From assembly GCA_024958715.1 (NCBI GenBank), contig JANWUS010000029.1, forward strand, positions 1 to 64,000: DNA of 64,000 bases, in the 5' to 3' direction. Origin of the DNA: Cyanobium sp. FGCU52. Lineage in GTDB: Bacteria > Cyanobacteriota > Cyanobacteriia > PCC-6307 > Cyanobiaceae. This document shows, in pieces, positions 6,924 through 15,467 of the stretch. The notes beneath the pieces were generated by a model, which saw only the letters and a list, made by a program, of their open reading frames with translations, was not told where the DNA came from and searched no databases. Within the stretch, counting starts at the first letter, position 1. Every line of letters starts with the position of its first letter. The position numbers and the translations under genes are program-made.

Positions 6924-8336
6924 TCAGGCGTGGATGCCGATCAGCGCCTCGATCGCCTCGCGGAATTCACTGCGCTGCTTCACACCCTTCCACTGCTGCT
7001 TCAGCTCCTTGTCGAAGAACAGCTGCACGGTGGGGGTGCCGCTGACACCGGCCTGGACGGCGATGTCCTGATCAGCCTCGATGTCGATCTCCACGCCCTG
7101 GGCGCGGCCACCGAGCTCGTCGAGCACCCGCTTGAGCTGGGGCTTGAGCACATGGCAGGGGCCGCAGGTGGGGGAGGTGTAGACGACCAGCAGGGGCTTG
7201 GTGCTGTCGTGATAGAGCTTGCGCAGGGCGTAGCTGCCCTTCTGCCAGAGGGCGTCGGGGTCGTAGTTCGCTTCCGTGCTGTCGGCGGTGCGCTTCGGTT
7301 CACCCACTTCCCGGGGTTCCACCTCCTCGCGTGACTTCGTGACAGCCAGGCCGTGGTGGCTGAGCCAGCGCTCGGCCGCCAGCGCCGCCTGACAGCCGCT
7401 GCCGGCGGCGGTGATGCCCTGCCGCCATTCGGCATCGGCCACGTCACCGGCGGCATACACCCCTTCCACGGAGGTCTCGGGACGGCCGGGGAGGGTGCGG
7501 AGGTAGCCGCGCTCATCCAGATCGAGCTGACCCCGCACCAGGCGGGTGTTGGGGGTATGGCCGATGGCGTAGAAGAGCCCCTTGACCGCCAGGTCTTCGG
7601 TAGCCCCCGTGAGGCTGTCCCGGAGGGTGATCGCCTCCAGCCAGTCGCCACCCCCGATGGCGTCGGCCACCTGCCGGTTCCAGTGCACGGTGATCGCCGG
7701 ATTGGCGAGCACCCGGTCGGCCATGGCGGCACTGGCGCGCAGCTTGTCGCCACGGACGATCAGATGGACATGGCTGCCGTACTTGGTGAGGTAGACGGCC
7801 TCCTCGCAGGCCGAATCGCCGCCGCCCACCACCGCCACCGGAGCGTCACGGAACTGGGGAGTGGCGCCGTCGCAGATCGCGCAGGCACTGATGCCGTGGC
7901 TCCAGAAGCGCTCCTCCTGGGGAAGACCGAGGCGGTTGGCGCTGGCGCCGGTGGCCAGAATCACGGCGTGGGCCAGGATCGTGCGGCCCTCGGCCTGGAT
8001 GCGGAACGGACGCTGGGACAGATCGATCGCTTCGGCATCGGCCTCCACCAGCCGGGTTCCCCAGCGAACGGCCTGCGCCTTGCAGCGGTCCATGAGATCC
8101 GGACCGAGGATGCCGTCGGGGAACCCAGGGAAGTTCTCCACATGGGTGGTGGTCATCAACTGGCCACCCGGAATGCCGCCGTCCTGGAAGCCGGTGATCA
8201 GCAGGGGCGAGAGGTTGGCGCGGGCCGCATAGATCGAGGCTGAGTAGCCGGCGGGCCCGGAACCGACGATGACCAGGTTTTCGACATCGCTTTCGACAGC
8301 GGAAGCGCGGAGAGTCTCGGCCCGGTCCTCGACCAT
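6924..8336 (-). CDS. ntrC: NADPH-thioredoxin reductase with C-terminal thioredoxin (NTRC)
   Basis: Bifunctional NADPH-dependent thioredoxin reductase fused to its own thioredoxin, the NTRC enzyme of chloroplasts and many cyanobacteria, which keeps 2-Cys peroxiredoxins and other targets reduced, mainly in the dark. The FAD motif is VGSGPAGYSASIYAARA, the reductase redox site is CAIC, the NADPH motif is VVGGGDSACEEAVYL, and the second FAD motif is GVYAAGDVAD. A linker of about 50 residues leads to the thioredoxin domain with active site CGPC. At 470 residues both domains are complete. This ntrC is not the nitrogen regulator of the same name. It converges with infA. Confidence 0.95.
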   Translation of the reverse strand: MVEDRAETLRASAVESDVENLVIVGSGPAGYSASIYAARANLSPLLITGFQDGGIPGGQLMTTTHVENFPGFPDGILGPDLMDRCKAQAVRWGTRLVEADAEAIDLSQRPFRIQAEGRTILAHAVILATGASANRLGLPQEERFWSHGISACAICDGATPQFRDAPVAVVGGGDSACEEAVYLTKYGSHVHLIVRGDKLRASAAMADRVLANPAITVHWNRQVADAIGGGDWLEAITLRDSLTGATEDLAVKGLFYAIGHTPNTRLVRGQLDLDERGYLRTLPGRPETSVEGVYAAGDVADAEWRQGITAAGSGCQAALAAERWLSHHGLAVTKSREEVEPREVGEPKRTADSTEANYDPDALWQKGSYALRKLYHDSTKPLLVVYTSPTCGPCHVLKPQLKRVLDELGGRAQGVEIDIEADQDIAVQAGVSGTPTVQLFFDKELKQQWKGVKQRSEFREAIEALIGIHA

Positions 8337-8416
8337 AGCTTAGGCGGAATGACTATGAGCAAAGTCTAGGAGATCCGCTGCCAGCGCGCGAAGCGAACAA
8401 TGCCTTAAGATTCGCT

Positions 8417-8707
8417 TTAGATTTCAAGGAGTCCGTCGCTTTCCGGCCGCGTTTCCCGCTGCAGATCACGGGGCACCATCATCACGTTCTCCCGCAGGAT
8501 GTCCGGATGGTCCTCCAGGCACAGCAGCCACTCACGGAACTCCTCGCTGAGGGCAAAGCTGTCTTCGTACATCTCCCGGCTGTCCAGGGCGGCCCGCCGG
8601 GCCAGGGCCCAGCACACCGCCACCGTGAGTCGGCGGTGGACGGTGGGATCGATTCCGCTGCCTTCCCAGGGGTCACGGTCGAGGGGCTGTTCGGCGTGGC
8701 TGGCCAT
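8417..8707 (-). CDS. Conserved hypothetical protein
   Basis: A 96-residue soluble, acidic protein from MASHAEQPLDRDPW to RPESDGLLEI. The start at 8707 is chosen because residues before it look non-coding. The centre contains helical segments (TVAVCWALARRAALDSREMYEDSFALS) and a conserved-looking CLEDHPDILRENVMMVPRDLQ. No known domain or motif is recognised. It stands alone between ntrC and the helicase gene, all on the minus strand. Confidence 0.65.
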   Translation of the reverse strand: MASHAEQPLDRDPWEGSGIDPTVHRRLTVAVCWALARRAALDSREMYEDSFALSEEFREWLLCLEDHPDILRENVMMVPRDLQRETRPESDGLLEI

Positions 8708-8879
8708 GGGCGTGTCCGCGCGAGCGTCCGGATGCGGCCCACGCTGCCGGCTGGTCGCCCCGCCGAAGGTGTCGGTTGACACAACGTCGCAAAGTCCATG
8801 ATGCACCCTGCAGCAAAATCCGCCCACAACCGCTTCAAGCTGCAGCAGAGAGCAGCGGTTCAGGCGTTCCGGGTGCCCT

Positions 8880-10388
8880 TCAGGCGCTCCGCCTGACGAA
8901 GGGAGGCAGCTCCGGGCCCTTCATCGCAATCACGGCGCCGGCGTCATCCGCCAGGGCCACCAGGGGGGCTTTCCCGTCAGCCGTCCCACCCCCGGCAGCC
9001 GCCCCAGCCTCCGTGGCTGCCGGGGGGCGCAGGTGGTACGGCTCGCTCAGCGACCAGCTGCGGGCGTAGCCGATCAGCAGCGGATCCGCCGGGGCATACA
9101 CATAGGAGGGCAGCCGCGGGATCGGCTCGCAGGCCGAGCGCTCCCCATCCATGCGCACCGCGCGGGTGATCGCCTGCACGAACCGGCTGCGGGTGACCAC
9201 CGTGGTCAGGTAGGCCACCACCCGCAGGCGCGGGGCGTCGAACCCCTCGGCGCACATGTCCACGCTGACCAGCCAGTCGGCCTCTCCCTCGCGGAAGGCG
9301 GCTAGCCGTGCCGCAGCGCTGGAGTCCTGGGAGTGGACCAGATGGATCCGGTCGCCCTCCTCCTCCAGCAGACGCCCGAGGTGCCGGGCATGGGCGATGT
9401 CGCGGGCGATCACCAGACCCCCGGCGCCTGGATGCTCCCGCCGCACCTTCTCCAGCCTCAGGCGCGCCTGGATCAGCAGCCTCAGGGCGATGCCGCTGCC
9501 GTCGCCGAGGCGGATCGCCCGCCGCAGATTGCGGGCCCGCCAGCTTTCGCGCTCCTCGGCGGACAGGGGGGAGACCTCGCGCGTTCCCTCCTCCCGCTCA
9601 CGGCCATGCTCCACCCAGCCGTCCTGGAAGCGGAACTCCAGGGGCCGCACATCGCCGGCCAGGATCAGTCGGCGGGGCTCCACGCAAAGGTCGGGAACGA
9701 TCCGCTCGCCCACCACGCCGTCCTCCTCCACCCGCACCCGACGTGCGGCGCAGAAGGCGAGGTTGTCGGCGCGGAACGGAGTGCCGGAGAGGCCGAGCCG
9801 CAGCTCGGCCGTGCGGGTCAGGGTGGTGAAGGCATTGCCCCAGGCGGTGGCCTCGGGCTCGTCCGGGTCGATCCCCAGGTGATGGACCTCGTCGGCGATC
9901 GCCAGCCAGGGGTCGTCCGCCAGCCAGCGGGGAAGGGCGTCCTGCAGACGTGCGCCATGGCGACCGGCAGCCTGGTAACTGATCAGCAGACCGTCGCCCA
10001 CCGGTTCAGCCTCACCCCGGCCCCACTCGCAGAGATCAAGCCCCAGACGGGAAGCCGAGGCCAGCCACTGGCGAGCGATCGAGCTGCGGTGACAGAACAC
10101 CACGAACCGGCCCAGGCGCCCTTCCTGCTGCAGGCGCGCAAAACCCATAAGCGCCCCCAGGGTCTTGCCGGCACCGGGTCCGGCATGCACCAGAACGTCA
10201 TGGCCCTCCGTGCAGGGGCGAACCACCCGGGCCCGCAGCAACTGGATCAGGCGGTTCTGCCACTCCCTGGGCTGCACGCCGTGCTGGCCCGTGGGCCCGA
10301 CCCTCGATCCCTGGGCCGAACCACCAGACGATCCTCCCTGCAACCGCGACGCCCCTCCACGGGTCAGATCGAAGGAGGGTGTGGCCAT
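8880..10388 (-). CDS. Superfamily 2 DEAD/DEAH-type helicase
   Basis: A 502-residue SF2 helicase or translocase, probably acting on DNA. Motif I is GPGAGKTLGAL, motif II is DEVHH, motif III is LSGTPFR, and motif VI is QAITRAVRMDG. These are arranged as in the UvrB/RecQ-like and type III/I restriction-helicase families, although no nuclease domain is visible. The first 40 residues are low-complexity and probably disordered, so the true start may be further in. There is no methylase or other restriction gene beside it, so a repair or housekeeping role is more likely than defence. Confidence 0.82.
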   Translation of the reverse strand: MATPSFDLTRGGASRLQGGSSGGSAQGSRVGPTGQHGVQPREWQNRLIQLLRARVVRPCTEGHDVLVHAGPGAGKTLGALMGFARLQQEGRLGRFVVFCHRSSIARQWLASASRLGLDLCEWGRGEAEPVGDGLLISYQAAGRHGARLQDALPRWLADDPWLAIADEVHHLGIDPDEPEATAWGNAFTTLTRTAELRLGLSGTPFRADNLAFCAARRVRVEEDGVVGERIVPDLCVEPRRLILAGDVRPLEFRFQDGWVEHGREREEGTREVSPLSAEERESWRARNLRRAIRLGDGSGIALRLLIQARLRLEKVRREHPGAGGLVIARDIAHARHLGRLLEEEGDRIHLVHSQDSSAAARLAAFREGEADWLVSVDMCAEGFDAPRLRVVAYLTTVVTRSRFVQAITRAVRMDGERSACEPIPRLPSYVYAPADPLLIGYARSWSLSEPYHLRPPAATEAGAAAGGGTADGKAPLVALADDAGAVIAMKGPELPPFVRRSA

Positions 10389-10488
10389 GGAGAGGGGGGG
10401 AGGTACGAAAAGTTTGAGTATTCCTGCTTATTCGGCGCCCTGGCAGCGTCCCTATCTTCCAGCCATCGCCCCCACCGCGGCTGCCGCC

Positions 10489-10656
10489 ATGGCCACGCCC
10501 CGTGATCCCCTCCCCGACCAGCGTCGCCACCTGGAGCGGTGCTGGCAGCAGGAATGCGACATCGATCCGATGATCCTGCGGCTGCGCCTGCTACGCCACC
10601 TCGGCTCGCTGCGCCAGGCCCTCTGCCTCGAGCAGGAGCTGCTCCCGCTTTTCTGA
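10489..10656 (+). CDS. Small conserved hypothetical protein
   Basis: A 55-residue protein, MATPRDPLPDQRRHL to LEQELLPLF, soluble and mostly helical with several Leu/Arg heptads (ILRLRLLRHLGSLRQALCLEQ). It is divergent from the helicase gene, about 100 bases away. No function is recognised. Confidence 0.55.
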   Translation: MATPRDPLPDQRRHLERCWQQECDIDPMILRLRLLRHLGSLRQALCLEQELLPLF

Positions 10657-10767
10657 GGTCCAGAGCCCGGTTCGCCCCCCGTGGGCACCTCCGCACATTC
10701 CCCATCGGAACGTTGCCGCCCGGGCCCAGCCTCTTCCTAATGGAGACAGTCATGGAGCCCGCTGCGC

Positions 10768-11925
10768 GTGATCCGATTGCTGGTCCCCAAGGAGGGGAGT
10801 GAGGGCGAACGCCGGGTGGCCGCCACCCCGGAAACAGTCCGCCGACTCATCGGGAAAGGGGTGAACGTTCTGGTGGAGCGGGGCGCCGGTGAGGCCGCCG
10901 GCTTCGCCGACGAGGCCTTCGCCGAGGAGGGCGCCGAACTGATGGAGGCCGATCATGGAGCCTGGAGCGAGGTGGACGGCGTGCTCTGCGTCCGCCCCCC
11001 CGCCCCCGAAACCCTTGGCCGGCTCAGGCCCGGTTCGCTGCTGGTGGGCCTGCTGGCTCCCCACGGCGCCTCCTCCCTGGCCGAGGCCCTCGTCGACCGG
11101 CGGGCCTCGGCGATCGCCCTTGAGCTGCTTCCCCGCATCAGCCGGGCCCAGAGCATGGACGTGCTCTCCTCCCAGGCCAACATCGCCGGCTACAAGGCGG
11201 TGCTGCTGGCGGCCGCGGCCCTGGATCGCTACGTGCCGATGCTGATGACGGCCGCCGGCACGATCCAGCCGGCCCGGGTGCTGATCCTCGGGGCAGGCGT
11301 GGCGGGTCTGCAGGCCCTGGCCACCGCCCGTCGGCTCGGCGGCGTGGTCTACGTCTCCGATGTGCGGCCCGCCGTGAAGGAGCAGGTGGAATCGCTGGGG
11401 GGCCGTTTCATCGATCCGCCCGCCCAGGAGGAGCGTCCAGCCGAAGCGGGCGGCTACGCCCGGGAGGCGTCGGAATCCTTCCTCGCAGCCCAGCGCCAGC
11501 AGCTGGCCGAGCAGCTCGCCCTGGCCGACATGGTGATCTGTACGGCCCAGGTGCCCGGCCGCCCGGCGCCGCGCCTCATCGATGAGGCCATGCTCGACGG
11601 CATGCGCCCGGGGTCGGTGGTGGTGGATCTGGCCGTCGCCCAGGGGGGCAACTGCTTCGGCACCGTCTCCGGCCGCACCGTGATCCGCCGGGGCGTGCAG
11701 CTGATCGGCGCCGATGCCCTGCCCAGCAGCGTGCCCAACCATGCCAGCGCGCTCTACGCCCGCAACATGGCCTGCCTGATCGAGCACCTGCTCGACGCCG
11801 AGGGACTGCGGCTGGATCCGGCCGATCCGATCCTCGACGACTGCCTGATCACCCACGACGGCGTCTGCCGCCGTGAGGACATCCTCTTTCCCTCCCGTCC
11901 CGAACCCGTCGCTGCCGCCGGATGA
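10768..11925 (+). CDS. pntAA: NAD(P) transhydrogenase alpha subunit, NAD-binding part
   Basis: First of three genes for the proton-translocating nicotinamide nucleotide transhydrogenase, which moves hydride from NADH to NADP+ using the proton gradient. This 385-residue part is the soluble NAD(H)-binding domain I. The N-terminus is RLLVPKEGSEGERRVAATPE and the nucleotide motif is ILGAGVAGLQALATARRLG. The start is GTG at 10768. The stop overlaps the next gene (ATGA). In cyanobacteria the alpha subunit is split into two proteins as here. Confidence 0.93.
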   Translation: MIRLLVPKEGSEGERRVAATPETVRRLIGKGVNVLVERGAGEAAGFADEAFAEEGAELMEADHGAWSEVDGVLCVRPPAPETLGRLRPGSLLVGLLAPHGASSLAEALVDRRASAIALELLPRISRAQSMDVLSSQANIAGYKAVLLAAAALDRYVPMLMTAAGTIQPARVLILGAGVAGLQALATARRLGGVVYVSDVRPAVKEQVESLGGRFIDPPAQEERPAEAGGYAREASESFLAAQRQQLAEQLALADMVICTAQVPGRPAPRLIDEAMLDGMRPGSVVVDLAVAQGGNCFGTVSGRTVIRRGVQLIGADALPSSVPNHASALYARNMACLIEHLLDAEGLRLDPADPILDDCLITHDGVCRREDILFPSRPEPVAAAG

Positions 11926-12212
11926 ACAGTCTGTCCTCGTCGCTCTGGGTGCTGCTGCTGGGCAGCCTCCTGGGGCTTGAGCTCATCGGCAAGGTGCCGC
12001 CCACGCTCCACACCCCGTTGATGTCCGGCGCCAACGCCATCAGCGGCATCACGATCCTGGCCTCGCTGACGCTGATCGGTCGTGCCCAGGGCCATCCGGC
12101 CCTGCTGGCGATCGCAGCCGTGTCGCTGGCCTTTGCCCTTTACAACGTGGTCGGTGGCTTCGTCGTCACCGATCGCATGCTCGCCATGTTCCGCCGTCGC
12201 GGGGAGCGCTGA
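11922..12212 (+). CDS. pntAB: NAD(P) transhydrogenase alpha subunit, membrane part
   Basis: A 96-residue membrane protein corresponding to the transmembrane portion of the alpha subunit. Three helices are visible (LWVLLLGSLLGLELIG, NAISGITILASLTLIG, LLAIAAVSLAFALYNVVGGF), with the typical PPTLHTPLMSGANAISG loop and VTDRMLAMF end. It overlaps pntAA by four bases and is followed one base later by pntB, so all three proteins are made from one message in matched amounts. Confidence 0.94.
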   Translation: MNSLSSSLWVLLLGSLLGLELIGKVPPTLHTPLMSGANAISGITILASLTLIGRAQGHPALLAIAAVSLAFALYNVVGGFVVTDRMLAMFRRRGER

Positions 12213-12213
12213 C

Positions 12214-13656
12214 ATGACCACCCCCATGGACCTTCTGCACGGGCCTCTTCTGAGCGAGGCCATCGATCTGGGCGCGGTGCTGCTGCTCGCCCTGGGCCTC
12301 AAGGGCCTGGCCAAGGTGAGTTCCGCCCGCTCCGCCAATGCCCTGGCGGCCGCGGCGATGCTGCTGGCGGTGGTGGGTCTGCTGCTGCAGCTGCAGCCGG
12401 ATCCGGAGGCCTGGGCCTGGATCGCCTCCGGCACCGGCCTGGGCACGGTGGCGGGAATGGTCACCGCCCGGCGGGTGCCGATGACGGCCATGCCCGAGGT
12501 GGTGGCCCTGTTCAACGGCTGCGGCGGCATGGCCTCCCTGCTGGTGGCCTTCGGGGTGGCCCTGTTCGATGCCGACGCCGCCGGTCTGGTCGACCGCATC
12601 TCGATCGCCGTCTCGGTGTTCGTGGGCGCCATCACCTTCAGCGGATCGCTGGTGGCGATGGCCAAGCTGCAGGGATGGCTCGACACGCCGGGCTGGACCC
12701 AGAGCCAGCTGCGCCATGGTGTGAACCTGGTGCTGGCCCTGCTCTGCCTGGCGGGTGCCCTGCTGCTGCCGGCGGATCCGGGCGGTCTGCCCCTCTGGCT
12801 GCTGGGCATCGCCGCCACCCTGCTGGGCATCGGCGTGACCCTGCCGATCGGCGGGGCCGACATGCCCGTGGTGATCTCGCTGCTCAACTCCTACTCGGGG
12901 GTGGCGGCGGCGGCGGCAGGCTTCGTGGTGGGCAGCCGCCTGCTGATCGTGGCCGGCGCCATGGTGGGAGCCGCGGGCCTGATCCTCACCCAGGTGATGT
13001 GCACGGCGATGAACCGTTCGCTGGTGTCGGTGCTCTTCGGTGGCGCCCTCGGTGGCGCTGCCCACGTGGGCGGCGGCGGCGGCGAGGCCGGCTACAGCCG
13101 CATCACCTCCTGCAGCCCCGAAGAATGCGCCATGGCGCTGGAGCAGGCCGAGCGGGTGGTGTTCGTGCCGGGCTACGGCCTGGCGGTGGCCCAGGCCCAG
13201 CATGCTCTGCGCGAGCTCTCCAAGCTGCTGGAGGCCCACGGAGTGGAGGTGAGCTATGCCATCCACCCGGTGGCCGGGCGGATGCCGGGGCACATGAACG
13301 TGCTGCTGGCCGAAGCCGACGTGCCCTACGAGCAGCTGCTCGAGATGGACACGATCAACCCGGAGTTTCCCCGCACCGATGTGGTGATCGTGCTGGGGGC
13401 CAACGACGTGGTGAATCCGCAGGCGAAATCCGATCCTTCGAGCCCCCTGTACGGCATGCCCGTGCTGGAGGTGGATCAGGCGCGCCAGGTGTTCGTCGTC
13501 AAGCGCAGCCTCGGGGCCGGCTATGCCGGCATCGCCAACGCCCTGTTCGAACTTCCCCAGACGGCCATGGTGTTCGGTGACGCCAAGGCAGTGATCAATG
13601 GGCTGATCAGCGAACTGCGCGCCCTGGGGGTGGGCCGGGCGAAGGCAGCAGCATAA
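12214..13656 (+). CDS. pntB: NAD(P) transhydrogenase beta subunit
   Basis: Beta subunit of the proton-translocating transhydrogenase, about 480 residues. About eight to nine membrane helices form the rest of the channel domain, with the conserved GGADMPVVISLLNSYSG. The C-terminal domain III binds NADP(H): GYGLAVAQAQHALRELS, INPEFPRTDVVIVLGANDVVNP and VVKRSLGAGYAGI. It is intact and complete. Directly after the stop codon the base composition drops sharply, marking the edge of the insert that follows. Confidence 0.95.
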   Translation: MTTPMDLLHGPLLSEAIDLGAVLLLALGLKGLAKVSSARSANALAAAAMLLAVVGLLLQLQPDPEAWAWIASGTGLGTVAGMVTARRVPMTAMPEVVALFNGCGGMASLLVAFGVALFDADAAGLVDRISIAVSVFVGAITFSGSLVAMAKLQGWLDTPGWTQSQLRHGVNLVLALLCLAGALLLPADPGGLPLWLLGIAATLLGIGVTLPIGGADMPVVISLLNSYSGVAAAAAGFVVGSRLLIVAGAMVGAAGLILTQVMCTAMNRSLVSVLFGGALGGAAHVGGGGGEAGYSRITSCSPEECAMALEQAERVVFVPGYGLAVAQAQHALRELSKLLEAHGVEVSYAIHPVAGRMPGHMNVLLAEADVPYEQLLEMDTINPEFPRTDVVIVLGANDVVNPQAKSDPSSPLYGMPVLEVDQARQVFVVKRSLGAGYAGIANALFELPQTAMVFGDAKAVINGLISELRALGVGRAKAAA

Positions 13657-13682
13657 GGCACAGGAGAAGTCTTTTGCTGAAG

Positions 13683-13698
13683 CTTTGCGAGAGCAAAG
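13683..13698 (+). terminator. Weak hairpin after pntB
   Basis: CTTTGC, loop GAGA, GCAAAG form a six-pair stem about 27 bases after the pntB stop. It lacks a T-run but is the only candidate end signal for the pnt operon. Confidence 0.3.
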
Positions 13699-13860
13699 AC
13701 CTCATTCGTCTTCTTCCAGCAAGACTGGCGAACCCTATGGAGAACAGATCACCCAATGGGAAACTGGCCCGCCAAGCCAGATTTTAGTTTTCCAAGCTGA
13801 CAATGAAGCAGAGCCAATCAATCGCAGGTCACCACTCTATCGACGAATAACAATTTCACT

Positions 13861-15291
13861 ATGGCAAGAAAATTTAAATCGCTGGCAAGACTTCTTTCCG
13901 CAAGGCCGAAGCCACTCGGCTTGCTGATATTCAGCGTCCTTTCACTTCTTGCGCTTTCAACTTTTACGACACTGGCCCAACTGACACGAGTGGCCTGGGA
14001 TCAATGGCGACAACCACTTCTTGCAACGGATAGCTGGGAGCTAACGACCAGCCCAACAGAGCCAGTCCTCCCATGGCTGCTGTCCCAGCACAACGAGCAC
14101 CGTATCTTCTTTTCGAGATTGGCATCACTATTCGATGTCCACATCCTGAAGATCCCTCCAACAAGCACCTTCCTTTTCCAGACATTCCTAGCCACTCTCC
14201 TCTGTTGTGGATTACTTGCCCTATTGTGTCGCTGGCTGTCAGCCTCCCCAACCCTGGTTTTGCTGACTTGGCTTCCAGGCGTTGCTCTGCTAGTCAATCC
14301 TTGGCAGTGGGAAAACTATCGTTGGGAGTTTCAGTTGCCGTGGTTTCACATCAATACTCTCGTGCTTTTGTCAACTCTTGCTTTCGCGACTTGCACAAGC
14401 AAGCCATCTCCAGCTATCAACCGATTGGCCTCGGCCTACCTTTTAGTCGCCCCTTGGCTTGCTCTTTTCAGCTCTGGCCAAGGGATGGCGTTGACTTCAG
14501 CTCTTATCCTCATCTCCTGGGCCCTCCGCCTAAAGTTGTTCGCCGGCATTACACTTTCATCCATTTTAGCATTAACAGCCTATTTCATTGGCCTTGGCTA
14601 CGAAGCCCCTCTTTCTCATCCGGACCTTTCATTTAATCCCGACCATTTTTCTAGACTCTTATTGGGTGGCAACTGGTCGGGTCTTGCATTGACTGCCTTC
14701 TCCCTTGGCGCCCTCTCTCTCCTTCTTGTTGTGCATGATGAACGGATCGCTTCATCGCAATCAAAGCAAAAGATATGCATCGCCGCACTGCCAGCAATCT
14801 TCGCCATGCTTTTTGCCGGCATGACAACTCTTTCAAGATCTGGCTTTGGCCTGGAACAAGCACTAGCTCCTCGCTACGTAACCCATACCCTCATGCTCCC
14901 ACTATCTTGCTTGCTTATCTGGGAGTGCCTTCTTGAGGAATCCCGCTTGCTGCATGGCAATCGCTTCTATCGATTAGGTGCACTACTTGCAGCCGTGATT
15001 GTTTTATTCTCAACCTTGTTTTCCCTGCCGCAGATCCTTTTTAGCAGCCACCCCTCTTCGTTCAGAGAAAACCTTGGACTGATCAGGCTGGCCCGAGAAG
15101 ACGCCAAGAAAGAGTTTCTGTGCCATGCGGGCAAAAGCAAACTCGAAAGAGATTCCAAAACCCAAAGTGGTAAATCCCCCCCCCCAGAAGAAATGCGGGG
15201 CGAACGACGAAGTCTTTTATCCCTTAGCCCGCAGCTACTTTCGGAGCGAAACCTCAACCAAGCCGACAGGCTGGCACAAGCAGCTCATTGA
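13861..15291 (+). CDS. Multi-pass membrane protein of unknown function
   Basis: A 476-residue integral membrane protein with about ten hydrophobic segments. After the first helix is a luminal or periplasmic loop ending in LLSQHNEHRIFFSRLASLFD; this HNEHR signature occurs in uncharacterised membrane proteins resembling lipid-linked sugar transferases, but no catalytic motif is assured. The gene is AT-richer than its neighbours. A run of ten C residues at 15176-15185 lies in the 3' part; with nine Cs the frame would instead end at 15307 as GANDEVFYPLARSYFRSE onward to LIDSVSR, which looks more protein-like than the present tail. The real C-terminus is therefore uncertain. There is no neighbour of related function. 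Confidence 0.7.
   Translation: MARKFKSLARLLSARPKPLGLLIFSVLSLLALSTFTTLAQLTRVAWDQWRQPLLATDSWELTTSPTEPVLPWLLSQHNEHRIFFSRLASLFDVHILKIPPTSTFLFQTFLATLLCCGLLALLCRWLSASPTLVLLTWLPGVALLVNPWQWENYRWEFQLPWFHINTLVLLSTLAFATCTSKPSPAINRLASAYLLVAPWLALFSSGQGMALTSALILISWALRLKLFAGITLSSILALTAYFIGLGYEAPLSHPDLSFNPDHFSRLLLGGNWSGLALTAFSLGALSLLLVVHDERIASSQSKQKICIAALPAIFAMLFAGMTTLSRSGFGLEQALAPRYVTHTLMLPLSCLLIWECLLEESRLLHGNRFYRLGALLAAVIVLFSTLFSLPQILFSSHPSSFRENLGLIRLAREDAKKEFLCHAGKSKLERDSKTQSGKSPPPEEMRGERRSLLSLSPQLLSERNLNQADRLAQAAH
15176..15185 (+). repeat. C10 homopolymer inside a coding region
   Basis: Ten consecutive C bases inside the gene at 13861-15291. A change of one base switches the last 35-40 codons to another frame. 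It is a candidate slippage site or assembly error; see findings. Confidence 0.9.
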
Positions 15292-15467
15292 CTCAGTGAG
15301 CAGATAAGAAGCAAGTTTGACACGATTTTGATTTCACCGTGATGCGGACGATTGTGATCTAGTAACGATTTTTTTCTCTCGTCGCCGGTTGCGCAAGACT
15401 TGTCATCCCTCGATCCACCGGGTCGGTCCCGGTTCCACCCCTGTCGGACCTGCCGCAGACTCTGGGC

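Larger units (their letters stand above)
13657..15370. other. AT-richer inserted segment
   Basis: The segment from just after pntB to about 15370 is much less GC-rich than its surroundings and uses codons such as AAA, TTT, TCA and CTT that are rare elsewhere in the window. It holds one gene (13861-15291) and two AT-rich flanks. No terminal repeats, integrase or tRNA edge were found. Recent acquisition is the simplest reading. Confidence 0.7.

Noticed and set aside
8880-10388. The SF2 helicase as part of a defence system
   Set aside because: No nuclease domain and no methylase, toxin or other defence gene lies beside it; neighbours are housekeeping.
10768-13656. Split pntA as a frameshifted gene
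   Set aside because: The two-part alpha subunit (pntAA and pntAB) is the normal arrangement in cyanobacteria, with clean start and stop overlap.
13685-13927. An 80-codon frame at the start of the AT-rich insert
   Set aside because: It overlaps the membrane protein start, has no ribosome site and the residues look random.
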